Of a DNA stretch of 64,000 bases, positions 50,771 to 63,582 are shown in pieces. The position numbers and the translations under genes were made by a program. Below the pieces are notes generated by a model, which was given only the letters and a program-made list of their open reading frames with translations, ran no database searches and was not told the origin of the DNA. The first letter of the stretch is position 1. The number at the start of each line of letters is the position of its first letter. Source of the DNA: Talpa occidentalis (lineage: Eukaryota > Chordata > Mammalia > Eulipotyphla > Talpidae); NCBI RefSeq assembly GCF_014898055.3, contig NW_023604295.1, positions 138,786,676 to 138,850,675 of the forward strand. Reading direction: 5' to 3'.

Positions 50771-51925
50771 GCACAGACAGCAATGAACTAAGACACAATA
50801 AGGAGAATTCTGGCATCCCCTGGCTTTCTCTGCCTCTTTTCTACCTGTAGACTGGTCCTATTGACACAGCACGGGACATGTTGCAGCTGTGGCATTCCTA
50901 AAGCCTGTCTTGTTTAGGGCTTGGGTTTTTTGTTTGTTTGTTTGTTTTTTGTAAGGGCTAGAAGTAGCAGGGGGTGTCCAAAATGATGCATAGTCTACAG
51001 GACAAAATCCTGAGCCCCAGTCCGCTATATCACTGTCTTAGGGAAAGAGGAGCCAGCAGCTTCGCCTTATGGGATTCATTAGCCTTGTGGATTCCTCACC
51101 CCTGAGTTGGGATGCATGGAGGGCTGCTACAAAGCCACTCAGCAGGCAGCCCTTTTGGTCACTGGCAGCTGGGATGATCCTTTCATCAGAGATAGTTTAT
51201 TCTTTTCTGTGTCCCCAAAGAATCTTTGCTAGTATGAAGACAGATGCATAGGAAGACTCAACACACTCTTCCCCCAAAATTTTAGAAAAGCTAGAATCAG
51301 AACACACTTTTATAACTCCCGTGAAAATAGGTGACATTGAGAAGTTCAATATCTGATAGTCCACTGAAACATTTTTATTCTTACATAAATGAATTATTTA
51401 AATATTTCAATTAAAGGATGGAAAAATTTTAAAATGTGTGATAGAAAAATAGCAATAATGTTTTCATTTTCAGTAAGTAGTAATCTTACAACACAGAGTT
51501 GTGGCTTGTAAACCTAACGGGTATTTGTTTATTTGATTCAGAAACACTAAGAAATCTATGAAGTCACAACTATGATGCTTAATTATATCGTTGGCATTAC
51601 CATTTGCCAACAAAGTCAAATAAGACTTGATGTACTATTTTGTATCTAGAACATAATTTCATGTGGATTATTTAAATACAGTCTTACTACAAACTCCGGA
51701 GAGAAGCAAATGTATTATAGTCACTACATTCCAGATTATGAATAAAAAGGCAAGAGATTTAAATGTTAATTGAGCTCAAATAGAGAGGAATTAGGCAGAA
51801 TTTCAACACAGTGCTGCTTACTCACATTCCAAATTCTTCCCAATAATTTGAAATATTGCTATGATTTTTTAAAATATTGGTCAATTTTTTTTTTATTTAA
51901 GGTTGACTTTGTGTTTGATTAGATA

Positions 51926-52420
51926 GGATGTTTGTTTCCTATTGCTGGAGCGAATTATCACAAATGTGTTACTTTAAGCAACACAAATGCATTATTTCAC
52001 AGTTCTGGAGGTGATGGTTTTCACTAGGTTAAATCAAGGGGTCGACAAGGTCTTGTTCCTTTGTGGAGGTTCTAGAAAAGAATCCATTTTCTTGCTTTTT
52101 CCAGTTTCTAGAAGTTGCCCGCATTCTTTGGCTCATTTGCTTCACCTTCATCTTCAAAACCAGCAATGGCTAACTGAGTCTTTCCCACAGAACATTATTC
52201 TGAATCTGACTCTCTTTCTTTCATTGAAAAGGAGTCTTGCGACGACACCAGTCCAATCAGAGAACCCAGGATAATAATAAATCCATCTAAAGATCTTTAG
52301 CGTAATCACATCTGCAGTTTCTGTTTCCATGTGAAGTCATCATACTCCTAAATTCCAGGGATTAGAATGTGAACATCTTTGGGGGATCTTTGAGTAGGTG
52401 ATATTATTGTGTCACCACAG
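51926..52420 (-). mobile_element. MLT1-type LTR (MaLR, ERVL class)
   Basis: Plus strand carries the reverse of the MLT1 end: tttcctattgctggagc, aacacaaatgcattatttca, cagttctggaggtgatgg, then gacgacaccagtcc and ccagggattagaatgtgaac. Solo and old. Confidence 0.75.
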
Positions 52421-52594
52421 GTTGGTCTGAGTTATCAAAACACTACATATTTTATACCAGTGCATGGTAGAGGTGGATAAATACATGTGGGAACATAGAA
52501 AAGCTTGTTAGACTATCTATTGATACCTTGTCTTAAAGTGGACTTTTGTAGATACATTCTTTCTTTGATATATTAATTTAAAAGAATAGCTTAG

Positions 52595-52800
52595 CACAAT
52601 GGGGTATAAGGGTGAAGACTGTAAGTAAAGCATAATGTCAGACAGAGCTGGGTTCAAATTCTGCATTGTTCCTGAACACACTGGATAATCCAAGCAATGT
52701 ACTTATGGCCCACATATTTTTTAAAATCTATTAAATAATCATAGTATTAAACTTAATGATTCTGAGAATTATGAGAGATTATATTTTCTCATTTAATAAA
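52595..52800 (+). repeat. MIR
   Basis: agacagagctgggttcaaat, tctgcattgttcctgaacac, caagcaatgtacttatggc and gattctgagaattatgagag keep the MIR order (the B-box-like ggttcaaat is visible). Confidence 0.6.
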
Positions 52801-52979
52801 ATGTACTAAATGTTTATGAGCATTTTTCTGAATATCAGCTGTGACTTTAGGTTCTGGGCACTCCAAAGCTCCTGGAATTTCAAGTAGAGAGAGACTCAAA
52901 TGAAGAAATTAAACAATGAATAAAAATAAGAAAATAAAGTAGTGATGACAATAAGTTGAATGTCATGACAGAAACTAGG

Positions 52980-53560
52980 TGACTATCTTGGAATAGTCCT
53001 ATTAGAGTGAGAAATAAAAATGAAAGAAGCCATCAAGTTTGTCTACGAAGAAACATTTGAAAACATTCCAGATTGTATAGAAAGAGTATGTTTACATATT
53101 AGACAAAAAAAATGTAATCTTTTGAAAAGAGACGTTGTAGCATAGTGTCACAGGGATGAAGTTGAAAGATAATCAGGGACCAGTTGTGATAGGTCTTAGT
53201 TGTAGTCCATGGTAGGAGTTTGGATGTTAGTATAAACGTGATGGGAAGAAGCCATTAGTGGGCTACATTGATGGATGACATTATCTCATCTGTAGCTTTA
53301 CAAACACACCCTGACTACCATGAGTAGATTAGATTCAAAGGGTATAGAGTGGAAACAGATATAAGAATTAGGTTCTTTATAATCATTAAAGCAAGGAATG
53401 ATGATAGCTTAAATTACAAGGGTAACTGTTGAAACAGTGAAATACATGCATTAGGGATACATTTTAGAAGAAGAGAAGCACTGACTTGCTGAGAGATTGC
53501 TGGAGGGTTTAGACAATGAGGCAAAATGAAAATTCTAGTGTGTTTCCTAGATTCATCATG
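52980..53560 (-). mobile_element. Diverged L2, antisense on plus strand
   Basis: tgtgataggtcttagttgta, ccatggtaggagtttggatg and atgggaagaagccattag match the reverse complement of the L2 block that reads …ggccttgtaggccatggtaaggagtttgg…gggaagccattgg. Confidence 0.6.
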
Positions 53561-53868
53561 TAAGGTTAGCATAAAGCATCTTGCTTAATGCTTAGCATAT
53601 TTTAAGCACTCAGTAAACAGTAGTTAGGTAAAACGATTGGTAGATAGTCAAGAGAATTTAAATGCAGATTGGTAAAATGAGGAATAAATAGAAATACTAT
53701 GTTAATAAGCAGTGGAAATAAGTATATAGATAGAACAGATATTCATTATCAATACATTCTTCCTCTGAGCATCATTAACAATCCACACCTACACAACTAC
53801 ATAATTACATAGTGAACAATGAGGGTTATAAAGAAACACACCTATGGTGCCAGATGTGAAGGTAACAC

Positions 53869-54290
53869 ATCTTTTTTTTTTATAATTCAAATTTTATTGT
53901 TCATGTTGTATTATTACAGAGAATATATTAAACATTTCCTACAGAGGTGAAGGCAACACATATTAAACATGAAATGAGTGGAATGGAAAATGATTAAGAA
54001 GAAAGGGGTCTCTAGATCAGCAATATAAACTTAGAATAGCAATACAGAAATCTCATTACGTAATTACCCTTCCCCTAATCTAACCCATACCACCCCGAGC
54101 ACAGGGGATTTAACTGTAAGAAATGCATGAACTGTTAACAACTATTTTTAAATAGGCAATAAGAGAAGGCAAGAGTTGCACTGCTAATGTAATAACATTA
54201 GTGCCACCACTACATAATTACATCCTAGTGTAAATTCTGAAGTATGAATTACCAAAATTAAAGGACCTGGAATATCAAGAACACAAAAAT
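53869..54290 (-). pseudogene. Processed retrocopy of an unidentified mRNA 3'UTR
   Basis: On the minus strand the sequence ends gaacaataaaatttgaatta followed at once by a run of A: a poly(A) signal about 12 bases before a poly(A) tail, the hallmark of a reverse-transcribed mRNA. There is no open frame, so only the 3'UTR was copied (5' truncation). The source gene is not recognised. A clear target-site duplication is not visible; the left flank gtaacacatc has only a weak counterpart near 54285. Confidence 0.55.
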
Positions 54291-55453
54291 GTTCTCATCT
54301 AATACTTATATTTTATGTTCTTTATTAATGTTTATTTCATCATTTTGAGATATATTTAAATTTTTTTCTTCTAAATATACCTTGTACTAGTTTTACTCAT
54401 TACTTTAATAATGAAGGATTTTTTTTATTATATTTTATTCTCATGTAAGTGTTCCTATGTTTAAAAAGCAACAGTCTTGCTTAATCTACTTGAAAATTAG
54501 CCTAATTAGAAATTCAGTATCTTTCTAGGAATATAATTTAATTATTTTTAATATATTGCCTTTGCCTTCATTTCCATAAAAGTGAAAGCATAATTTCAGT
54601 GACCATTTTCTCTATTTCATGAATTTGAAATTATATATTGCATGCCTTGCCACAGTATTTTATAAATTACTCATTCAATAAGGTACATTTGTTGATCATG
54701 TAATTATGTGCTAAATTTTGTTTTTAATCTCCAGGAAGGAAGTAAATGATTTAGACATAGTCCCATTACTAGCAGAAAGAAGGAAAAATTGGTCACCAGC
54801 AGCAAAGAAAATACCATCCTATATGTGAGGCTTCACTTTTAGAAGACAATTAAGTTGAACTGCTTCAGTTTTTCTTATTAAGATTTATTCCTAATCATTT
54901 AGAAGTTTGCCACACTTTAGTTACCTTGCTGATCTGCAATAATAAATATATACCCAGGAGTTAAATTTATTACCCAGTAGTCAATTCATGTTTAGATAAA
55001 CAAGTGCCAAGCATCACTTAGAAACTTTCTAGTGCAAAGGAGGGGACAGCCTTTTAGTCTTGGCAGCTGGTGCCAGAAAACCTCGTCTTTGATGACTAAA
55101 ATTGAATTCAGTGTGAATATCAACCTTGATCCAAGTCAGGGATAATAGAAGGTACATTATTAAGTAGCTTCCCAAATAGACACTCTGGATTGCTGCTTTT
55201 CTTGCTTTGGTAGCTTATATCCCCAGAAAACGTGTGCCTCTTTAAACCCCAGTTATTAGTGAAAACTACATTTTTAAGGAATAGTTTATACCAAGTAAAG
55301 TATATTTTAACAGGGAACAATTAAATCATTTCCAGCATGATTTCATTTTTTCTGAATAAAGATTGGGAAGATAGGGCAAAGAATGGTAAGCTCCAATGGT
55401 AAAGTTACAGATATTTTAATATATTTCTATTTTTTAAAAGCTACCTACAAGTA

Positions 55454-55726
55454 GGGCCTCCCCCGTGGCGCAGTGGTTGAGCGCTGGGTTGCAAAGCTGC
55501 CAGCAGCCTCTGCAGCACCGGTTCGATCCCTGGCCACTGGGCGAGGGTCCCACATGGCGTGACAGACCTCTCCTGCCACCCGCTGCTCCCCTCAGCAGTG
55601 TATTTCATCAGTCTGCCTGCTCTGCTCTCCCCTCTGGCTCTGGTGAATTCTCTCACCCTCCTATGCTTCTGACTGTACTCAGTGCTTGTATAAATAAATA
55701 AATTAATTAAAAAAAAATTTAAAAAA
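55454..55726 (+). mobile_element. tRNA-derived SINE, best-preserved copy, 18-bp TSD
   Basis: Starts gggcctcccccgtggcgcag with an A-box-like tggcgcagtgg and B box ggttcgatccc, so it has the internal polymerase III promoter of a tRNA. Flanked by aaaagctacctacaagta at 55436-55453 and 55727-55744, identical. It is the best reference copy of the second subfamily. Confidence 0.96.
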
Positions 55727-56802
55727 AAAAGCTACCTACAAGTATCTATATTTTTTTCTGTATTCAGAAAAACAATAAATCAAAGGCTACTATAAATTTC
55801 ATTTTGTGTATGCATTTCAACCAGGATACCTAAGCAGTAGGCTTTTCTCAAAGAGCTGCCCCTAAAGTATAAAAAAATTTCTCCAGTCACTTATCACCTG
55901 GTAGTGGTTGGCATATTTAATCTGACTCAATTAAAACTAGCTAAAATGTATTCAGATGATGTTAGACTTTACTGTCTATATATTGTTAATGAATATTTGT
56001 CAGCAAACTGAAGACTCCCCAGAGAAGCAGGTGAGAGGAAATGCAACATGAATTCCAGTGCATGGAATTTTTTATTATTCCTTTCCTTATCCAACACTCC
56101 CCGTCATGTGTCTACTCTAGAACAACCTTCATACAACTCAAAGCTACTCTGCGAAACATGGAAAGAATTTCTTGAATTTTCCCCCATGATTAGAATTGGA
56201 AAAGTCCTTTTTACCTCAGAAATATGTCGTTCATTAATAATATGTTGTTTCCAAAACAAAGATTTTTTTTTAATTGAACAAGCGCCATATTAAGGAAGCT
56301 CCAAAATGCTATGGACCTCCATTAGGATGTTGTCTAAGCTTATTATTATAAGCAAAAGATTTTTGTGCACATTAACATCACTCAAAGTAAATATAAATAA
56401 GTTTGGCATGCTGAAAATCTGGCCATATTCAAAGTCAAGAATCCCAGGAATTTAAAATCATTGTTCTCTAGAGAGAAAAAATTCCATTATTTTCCTGACC
56501 TAACAGAAACAAGTAACAATCCAAAAAATTAATTTAATATGGTTATATTATTCAAAAGTAATGATATGATTACCGATCCTTTGTGGAATTGTCCAAAAAT
56601 ACAGAAAATTAATATAGTTGATAAGCAAATATACTTACCCCTTCTTGATATATTTTTTCAAGTATCACTGAAAATTCTGATAGAAGTGTCTTTAACTTAG
56701 TACCAATGAATATAAAACTAGTTGCTATTAAATAAACTCTTCGTGTTTATATGCCCATGTGAGTTTCCTAGGGAGCAAATATACAATTTTTATAGGTCCA
56801 AT

Positions 56803-57275
56803 TGTTAGGGGGAAAAGGATGTCCCAAAGCAAATTCCATATAGGCTTTGTGGACTCCACCCCCACCCCAGGTCAAAGCCAAAGACACTGGGAACTCCAAA
56901 TCCCATCACCACCAAAGGGAAGGTGGCTGGGACCTGAGGGTGGGGTTAAGCAGCCAGGTGGATACAAAAGGCAGACACGTGGGCTTTGGGGGCTCTCTCC
57001 ATTTTTGGGCTCTCGGCCAGCTCGCAGCGTCCGGCCAGCTCTGAGAGTGACTTTGGGTTTCCAGGTCGGCGGATCGGGTAGGACGCATTAAAGACTTTAT
57101 TTCCCTATTTTCTCCCTGAGTTGTACATTTTCCTTATTTCTTTTTCTCTTGTAAATAAACCTTTTATTAACCCTTTTGCGTGTGTCTGTAGTAGAGTATT
57201 CATAAGTCCCTTTAAAGCGCGCGGGTGAGGACCCACAGCCAGGAACCCGTTTAATATCGGGGTTGCTCTATAACA
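56803..57275 (+). mobile_element. Retroviral LTR, first of two related copies
   Basis: 473 bp, starts tgttagggggaaaagg and ends gctctataaca. Carries a degenerate TATA region (ggatacaaaagg), AATAAA at 57154-57159, and a CpG-rich R/U5-like part (cgcagcgtccggccagctct). It aligns end to end with 58347-58814. The flanks caat and ctcc do not match, so its target-site duplication is absent or decayed. No internal viral genes. Confidence 0.85.
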
Positions 57276-57619
57276 CTCCTCCCCAAAAACATAAAATACT
57301 ATTCCACAGATTTATTAAGATGACAGGACTTTGCAATGTTGAATACTGCATCAGTGACAACAGTAATATGACAACATATTACTCCCTCTCTCTAGCCTTC
57401 CATCCATCCATAACATCATTTCACCATTGTCTCACCTTGCTTCTGAAAGACTAGGGTGGTTAGGGCTTCCCACTTCCGTAAAATAGGCAAGTTATTAAAC
57501 TTTTCAATAGGATCCTAATTGCAACTCCTCTGTAGAGATGTTGGCTTTAACTCTGTATGGGATAAGGAACTACTCCAAGATCTTAAATAGGAAAGGGGTG
57601 GACTGTGACTTACATTTTA

Positions 57620-57878
57620 CTTGTTTAAGATTTATTTTTATTTATTTATGCATACAAGAACTGGGATATAGGCCAGACGTGCAGGGGGTGAGAGGATTCA
57701 CCGGAGACAGAGCGGGGAACAGAACAGGGAGATTGACAAAATACACTGCTGAGGGGAGCAGCAGGCGAGCCAGGAGAGGTATGCAGTGCCATGTGGGTAG
57801 CTCCCTAGCCAGGATCTAACTTGTGCTGGATGGCTTGATAGCTCTGAGACTTAACCCCTTGTGCGACCAGGGAGACCC
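57620..57878 (-). mobile_element. tRNA-derived SINE with 14-bp TSD, inside L2
   Basis: Flanked by tgacttacatttta at 57606-57619 and 57879-57892, identical. The duplicated target is itself L2 sequence. Confidence 0.95.
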
Positions 57879-58346
57879 TGACTTACATTTTAAAAGGCTT
57901 TTTTTGTTTTCTTTGGTGAGAATATACTGTTAGGGGGTCAGTGAGACATGAGGTAGCAGTAGACATGAGAACTGGTCAGATTCTCGAGAGACTTTGAAGG
58001 CTCAGCCAGGGGAATTGGATTCCTTATGAATTTGGATGTGGGTTACAAAGAACTTAAGGATGACTCATCAATTTTGACATAACCAAGTTAAAGTAGCTTG
58101 TTGCCACTGACTGGGTTAGGGAATAGAGGAAATTTGATCAGGAGTGGAGGGGATCAAGAGTTCATTTCTGAACAGGTGAAGTTTTTCATTCAGGTGAATG
58201 GAAATGTCAGTGAAGAAGCTGAAATCAGAACTGGCTATATTCTAAAGTTCAGGAGTGAAACGTGTACTAAAGACATAAAATCTTAGGACTGAAGTACATC
58301 ACCAGGAGAGTGAGTGGATATCAGATATAACTGTGGGCAGTGGATG

Positions 58347-58814
58347 TGTTAGGGGGAAAAGGCTGTCCTAAAGCTAATTCCATACAGGCTTTGTGGACTC
58401 CACCCCCACCCCGGGCCAAAGCCAAAGACACTGGGAACTCCAAATCCCATCCCCACCCAAGGGAAGGTGGCTGGGACCTGAGGGTGGGGTTAAGCAGCCA
58501 GGTGGGTATAAGGCCAGACACGTGGGCTTTGGAGGGGTCCCCCATTTTGACTCTCCGCCAGCTCGCAGCGTCCGGCCAGCTCTGAGAGTGCCTTTGGGTT
58601 TCCAGGTCGGCGGATCGGTAGGACGCATTACAGACTTTATTTCCCTATTTTCTCCCTGAGTTGTACATTTCCTTAATTCCCTTTCCCTTGTAAATAAACC
58701 TTTTATTAACCTTTTGTGTGTGCCTGTAGTGGAGTATTCATAAGTCCCTTGTAAGCGCGCGGGTGGGGACCCACAGCCAGGCAACCCATTTTATATCGGG
58801 GTTGCCCTATAACA
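58347..58814 (+). mobile_element. Solo retroviral LTR with 4-bp TSD, inside L2
   Basis: 468 bp, TGTTAGG to TATAACA, flanked by GATG at 58343-58346 and 58815-58818. TATA box tataag at 58507-58512 and AATAAA at 58693-58698. A 4-bp duplication is typical of class I (gamma-like) endogenous retroviruses. L2 sequence resumes directly after it, so the internal viral genes are gone, most likely by LTR-LTR recombination. Confidence 0.9.
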
Positions 58815-59039
58815 GATGGAGCCCCCGGGGCACTGAAATTTTCAAAATTCAGGGAAAACAGCCTGCAGTACAGAACAGGAAAGATTAACTACTGAGGTAA
58901 AGAAAACCAATCAAGAGAATGTAATCAAGGGCTTGTCACTGATGCAAACGTTGCTAAGGCAGGTATCAAGATGTGTTGTATATATTTATTTTCGGTATAT
59001 TATGATGTTTTGACATCACCAAATTAAAAAGCCTTTCTG

Positions 59040-59540
59040 ATTGTGGAGAGACTGCCCACTGAGGCTGGCTAATTCTTAGAGGAAGCAAAGAGCTTGGCTT
59101 TTGATATGTAAACTAACCAATCTAGAACTATACCTTTTCCATCTGGCCCTTGCAAGCCAGGAGGCAGTATTTCAATGCTTTAATACCCCCAATGCTATAT
59201 TCCCTCTGTTTTAATAATCCCAGGTACCAGGCAACCACACCACTCCTATAGTTAGAGTGGAGGCAATTATTCAGATTAGGCAATCCTAATCACCTGCCCC
59301 TCACCCCCACTAGGTTTGCCTTAAAACCTCAATCAGGGTTCTGGCCTCAGCTCTGCTCTGCTTCCTGTCTTCTCACCATGAGCTATCCTGTGACCCTGAG
59401 AGGTCTACAGTGACCTTCTCTCTAGGAGATAGGAGTATAAAAAATGTTGTTTACTTTGTTTTCTTGTTTCTCTAGTGTCACCTCTTGTATCACAGCTGAT
59501 TAATCATCACATCAAAGAACTCCCAACAAGGAATTCTGAT
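59040..59540 (+). mobile_element. Possible old LTR
   Basis: Composition and order (ccttgcaagccaggaggc, a pyrimidine-rich centre, then ctcagctctgctctgcttcc and a late gtgtcacctcttgtatcac) look like a diverged LTR, but I cannot assign a family or terminal ends. Confidence 0.3.
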
Positions 59541-59814
59541 AATTGGGATACTAGCTTTAACAATATGGTGAGCTTTGGTAATGAAGACTATTTTGTATTT
59601 ACATTTAATTAATAGGTATTTAGATAGCATTATTACTACATCAATAAATGGATATTTCACTGTACTTTATTCATCATAGACTCTCTGATCACAAAATTCA
59701 ATTAAGGATTCTAAAGGCAAGTCTGATGGGTTCGCAATGGAGTTGCATCCCAAGTTCATTCTGAAGGAGGGAACTAAAGCTTTCTTGGTAGTTAACATGA
59801 AATTTTATATGAGG

Positions 59815-59965
59815 TCACTTATAATGCTATAAGACACTATTTTCCCCAGTTTAAAGTGGAGAAACTGACTCAAAAGCATCAAGATCATACAGCTGCTAAG
59901 GTGCAGTGTTAAATTTAAATCCAGTTTTGACTGCAAAATCTATGCTGTTTCAACTACCCCATGCA
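59815..59965 (-). repeat. MIR
   Basis: Plus strand tggagaaactgactcaaaag, caagatcatacagctgctaa and aatccagttttgactgc is the reverse complement of the MIR core. Confidence 0.65.
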
Positions 59966-62900
59966 CTCTAACAGTAAAATAAAACAGAATGGTTAAAAAA
60001 GGCAGATTTGAATCATCTGGGAATCAAGTATGGACCCCTGTAGCCCCTGAAAATATTATTTCTTTGTAGCCATTATTTAGAAAAATCAGTTAAACATATC
60101 CCTACAAGACTTGGGAAGAAATGTTCATTTATTATAAAGAAGTTTTTGGCAACTTAAACATATCTGATAGTTATATATGATCTTGAAGAACAAAATTTGT
60201 GTAGGTTAGATACATACAGTTGTAGTTGGATCTTATCCCTCTTTTCCCATTAAACTGAAAATATTTAGAAATGTTAAACTAACAAAAACAAGGTTAATTT
60301 CTCTTGGAGCTACTTAATGACGTCAACCAGTATTTTAGCTTAAAATTATTAGGCTATGCTTAAAAAATATTTCTGTATTAGTAAAATTCTTTTCTAAACA
60401 CACTTAGAGAGTATATTTGCCGACCCATTAAGCCTCTTTTCAGACATGACAAGTCATTTCCAATGCAAAAGGCTAAATCCTAATATTAACAACATTGTTA
60501 TTGTGGAAACAGCTTAAGATATTAGTCACTAAAATGATTTTCTAAATATATTTAACAGGTTTATTTGGCTACATATGAAACCTCTTTTCAAAACTGACAT
60601 GTAATTTCCAGTGACCTGAATAGGGTATTTTCCCTGAGAAAGCAGAACCGAATGGTTTCAATGCAGACTTTCCAAACAGAGAATAAAAATAGTATCTAAT
60701 ATATTTTCAACTTTGAAATTATCTCACTTTATTATAGTGTCCTCTGGATCACTGCCCCTGAAAAATAACTGGGTTTCTATTTTAACAACACTCCCTGGAG
60801 TTGGTTTAAAGTGATTAGGATACAGAGTGCAATAAAAGCTATGAGAATTTCACTGCAGCTGGCACACATTAAGGCTTCTTATAACTTTGTTTTTCCGTAT
60901 GATGGGTGCATCCCCCTACACCTCTACCATAGAACAGCTGAATCTGACTTGGCCTCTGAGGTACCCACAAGAATAGCCATTGCTCTCCCCTTTCATCTAA
61001 TACAACATACTCTCACTTTTCATTCAAATGAAAGTGAAAATAACCATAAATATGCAAAATTTACTTCTCTCAAGGATATTTACATAAAATGAAGAACTGA
61101 TGCTTGAAATCAAATCATCAAATTCTGATTTAAATATCAGCATATACGGCGATTGTCCATCAGACACCTTCAGAAGAATAACTCAAAACATTAAGGGCAA
61201 ATAATCCAGTTGCAGGGAAAAACATTTACAATAATATGAACTGTTTTAATCTTATTAGCATATCAGATGATGTTCTATCAAGTAAACAAGGTAAATATTC
61301 AGAGTTTAAATATTCTTATAATAGCTGTCTTCTTCCTGATTTGAAATGGTTTTTCATATCAAATTCCCTATAAGTTTGCTCTATGGTCAAAAATTAAAAA
61401 AATAAAATTTGTTTAACATATGCATGATTATAAATTTGAATAATAAAATCAATAAGGTAAACTATAAAGGATAATGAGGAAATAGAAAAATGTGGTCTAT
61501 GCTTCAATAAGAATCAGAAGTACACTAAATGCATTTTTTATGATCTTAGGTTTCCATTTTCTCAGTGAAGAGAGGCACAGGCAGAGGCACCAGAGAGCAG
61601 GGGAAGATTCTTTTATCTGCTAGGAATGCAGTTGACACCCTACCTGGGAGAAGTTATGCTGTTTTCCCTCAGTGAGAACAATACAGCTACATCTGTTCCA
61701 AGTGTTTTATGGGTAATATGAAGAAATTTTAATCATCCAACTCCCTCTGATGCCTATTTTTTGTCAGTATCACAGTATGCATGATCAATAATCCCATAGG
61801 AAAGTTAGAATCTATCTGACAATAGATGTCCCCAACTTTTCATATACACACTTGTGTAAGGGAAAGGAAGAATGGAAATTTTTATCAAGACCAAAATGGC
61901 CTTACAAAAGGCACAGGTCAATGAAGAAGAAAGAATGAACATACAGTAGTGGGAGGAATCCATGAGAAAAGAAGTCAAGCTAAATTAGAAAAGTTTCTGT
62001 TTCTAGCCTCACAGAAAATATAGAGTGGAAGAAAAATTAATAACAAAATGTTAAAGAAAAAAAATCAAAATTTAAAAACTTAAATTTACTTAATTGGGCA
62101 TTATTCAATTTGTCTTATAATGAAAGCTACACTAAACCAATATATTTCAAGAGTGACAGCTTTCCCAAGTTCTCCTCTGTTCCCTTGCTTTTGACACAAA
62201 AAAGGGCAAGTTTAAATGTTCATGTTCTACAAATTTTTCATAAAAGATATCTCTCCAAACTAGATTTTAAAGTTTTTGAATAGTCAAAAGGTCTAAGGTA
62301 GTAACTTTCATCTTACTTAAAAATCAATATTGTCAATAACATTATTCTTTTAGATCAGCATACAAAGAATGCACAAAGATCGTAAGTATGAGGGAAAATG
62401 AGAAATTTGGGGAATGACAAATCTTGAAATCACATTGACACGATGTTACAAACACTGCTACTTAGAACCCATTTGCCTTTTCTTTCTTACAAAAAGAGTT
62501 CCCATACTGTCTGAAGTTACATGCTTCTCTTGCAGCTAGAAATGCCCAAAAGACAGTTTTGTCCAGTAAGTATTGTCAGTCAAGTAGGGATTTTTGAGAA
62601 AGCTTTTGCTTTCTTCTTAAAGCATGAGTCTTCTCTTTTTCCCCCTCCCTTCCTTGGTATAAGTCATAATGCTAAAGAGGTATCAGCCATGTTGCAACTA
62701 TGAAGGGAGTGAAAAAGAAGGCACCTGGGACAATGGCAGCATAAAGGAGCGCCATATACCACCAGATCTTTAGCTACCTATTGTGGATAAAATATGAACT
62801 CAAATATGCTTAAGTTACTGAAGTTTGATTTTTGGTAAATACTGCAACATCACATTTTAACTGATACTTTCAAAGTAGTCGGTAAAGGCACCAGAGGGGA

Positions 62901-63582
62901 AATAAAAATTTTTTATTGTGTGGTCATAGCTATTAAAAGAAACAAATCTTCCCTAGCATCAAAGAAAAGAAGTATTGGAGAAGCCTTGGGGAAAGGAAAC
63001 AGAAGAGAGAAGAATAAACAAATTTTTAAAAGGTGTAAAGGCAGCTTCAATTAGTAGAGGTGGTAAATAATGGTGGTATGTGAACAAGGGAAGTAGCAAT
63101 AACTTATATTTTTTGCTAAGTCATTAAGATGAAGTTATAGTTAATCAACTTTAATCAACATAATAAAACTTCAGTTATTACAGTTAGCATTGCTAATATT
63201 AAGGACTCCAGAAAATTCACTTATAAAGACAACCTCCTTTCTTTAAAATATTGAATAGATGATATGTTCATATGCTCTTGCTTGTGGAATTTATTTGTCC
63301 ACAGAATAAATTTTTAGGAAAGAGAAAATAAAATAGAAAAAAAAAAGTCATCTTGCATTAATTTAATAGAATAAAACTGCATATTAATGAAAATTTATGG
63401 ATGATGCTTTGAATTATTAAATTCAGAAAAAAATCAACGTTTTAAAAGTAAGGTTTAAATATGATGGAAATTAACATGTATTTTAAAACTTTAGAAGCTG
63501 AAATTGACGAATCACTTCTGCTTCTAAGCAACTGCAGTTATGCCAAGCAGTCTACATGTGTTTGTTGAACCTTATTTTATTT

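Larger units (their letters stand above)
57560..58870 (-). mobile_element. L2 carrying a SINE and a solo LTR
   Basis: Plus strand shows the reverse complement of the L2 reverse-transcriptase region: gactgtgacttacatttta, ggtcagattctcgagag, tggatgtgggttacaaag, aacttaaggatgactcatc, gtgagtggatatcag, then after the LTR gagcccccggggcact. The sequence is continuous across both insertions once they are removed. Confidence 0.75.

Noticed and set aside
56759..57091. 110-codon plus-strand frame, matched by a similar one at 58393-58659.
   Set aside because: Both lie inside the two LTR copies; their similarity is explained by LTR homology. They are not viral proteins.
57276..58346. The stretch between the two LTRs as the interior of a deleted provirus.
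   Set aside because: It is L2 plus a SINE with its own duplication, and the second LTR has separate flanks.
58815..58835. gatggagcccccggggcac directly after the second LTR looks like a retroviral primer-binding site.
   Set aside because: It matches the L2 phrase gagccctggggcact expected at this point of the host repeat, and GATG is the target-site duplication. It is host sequence, not a viral leader.
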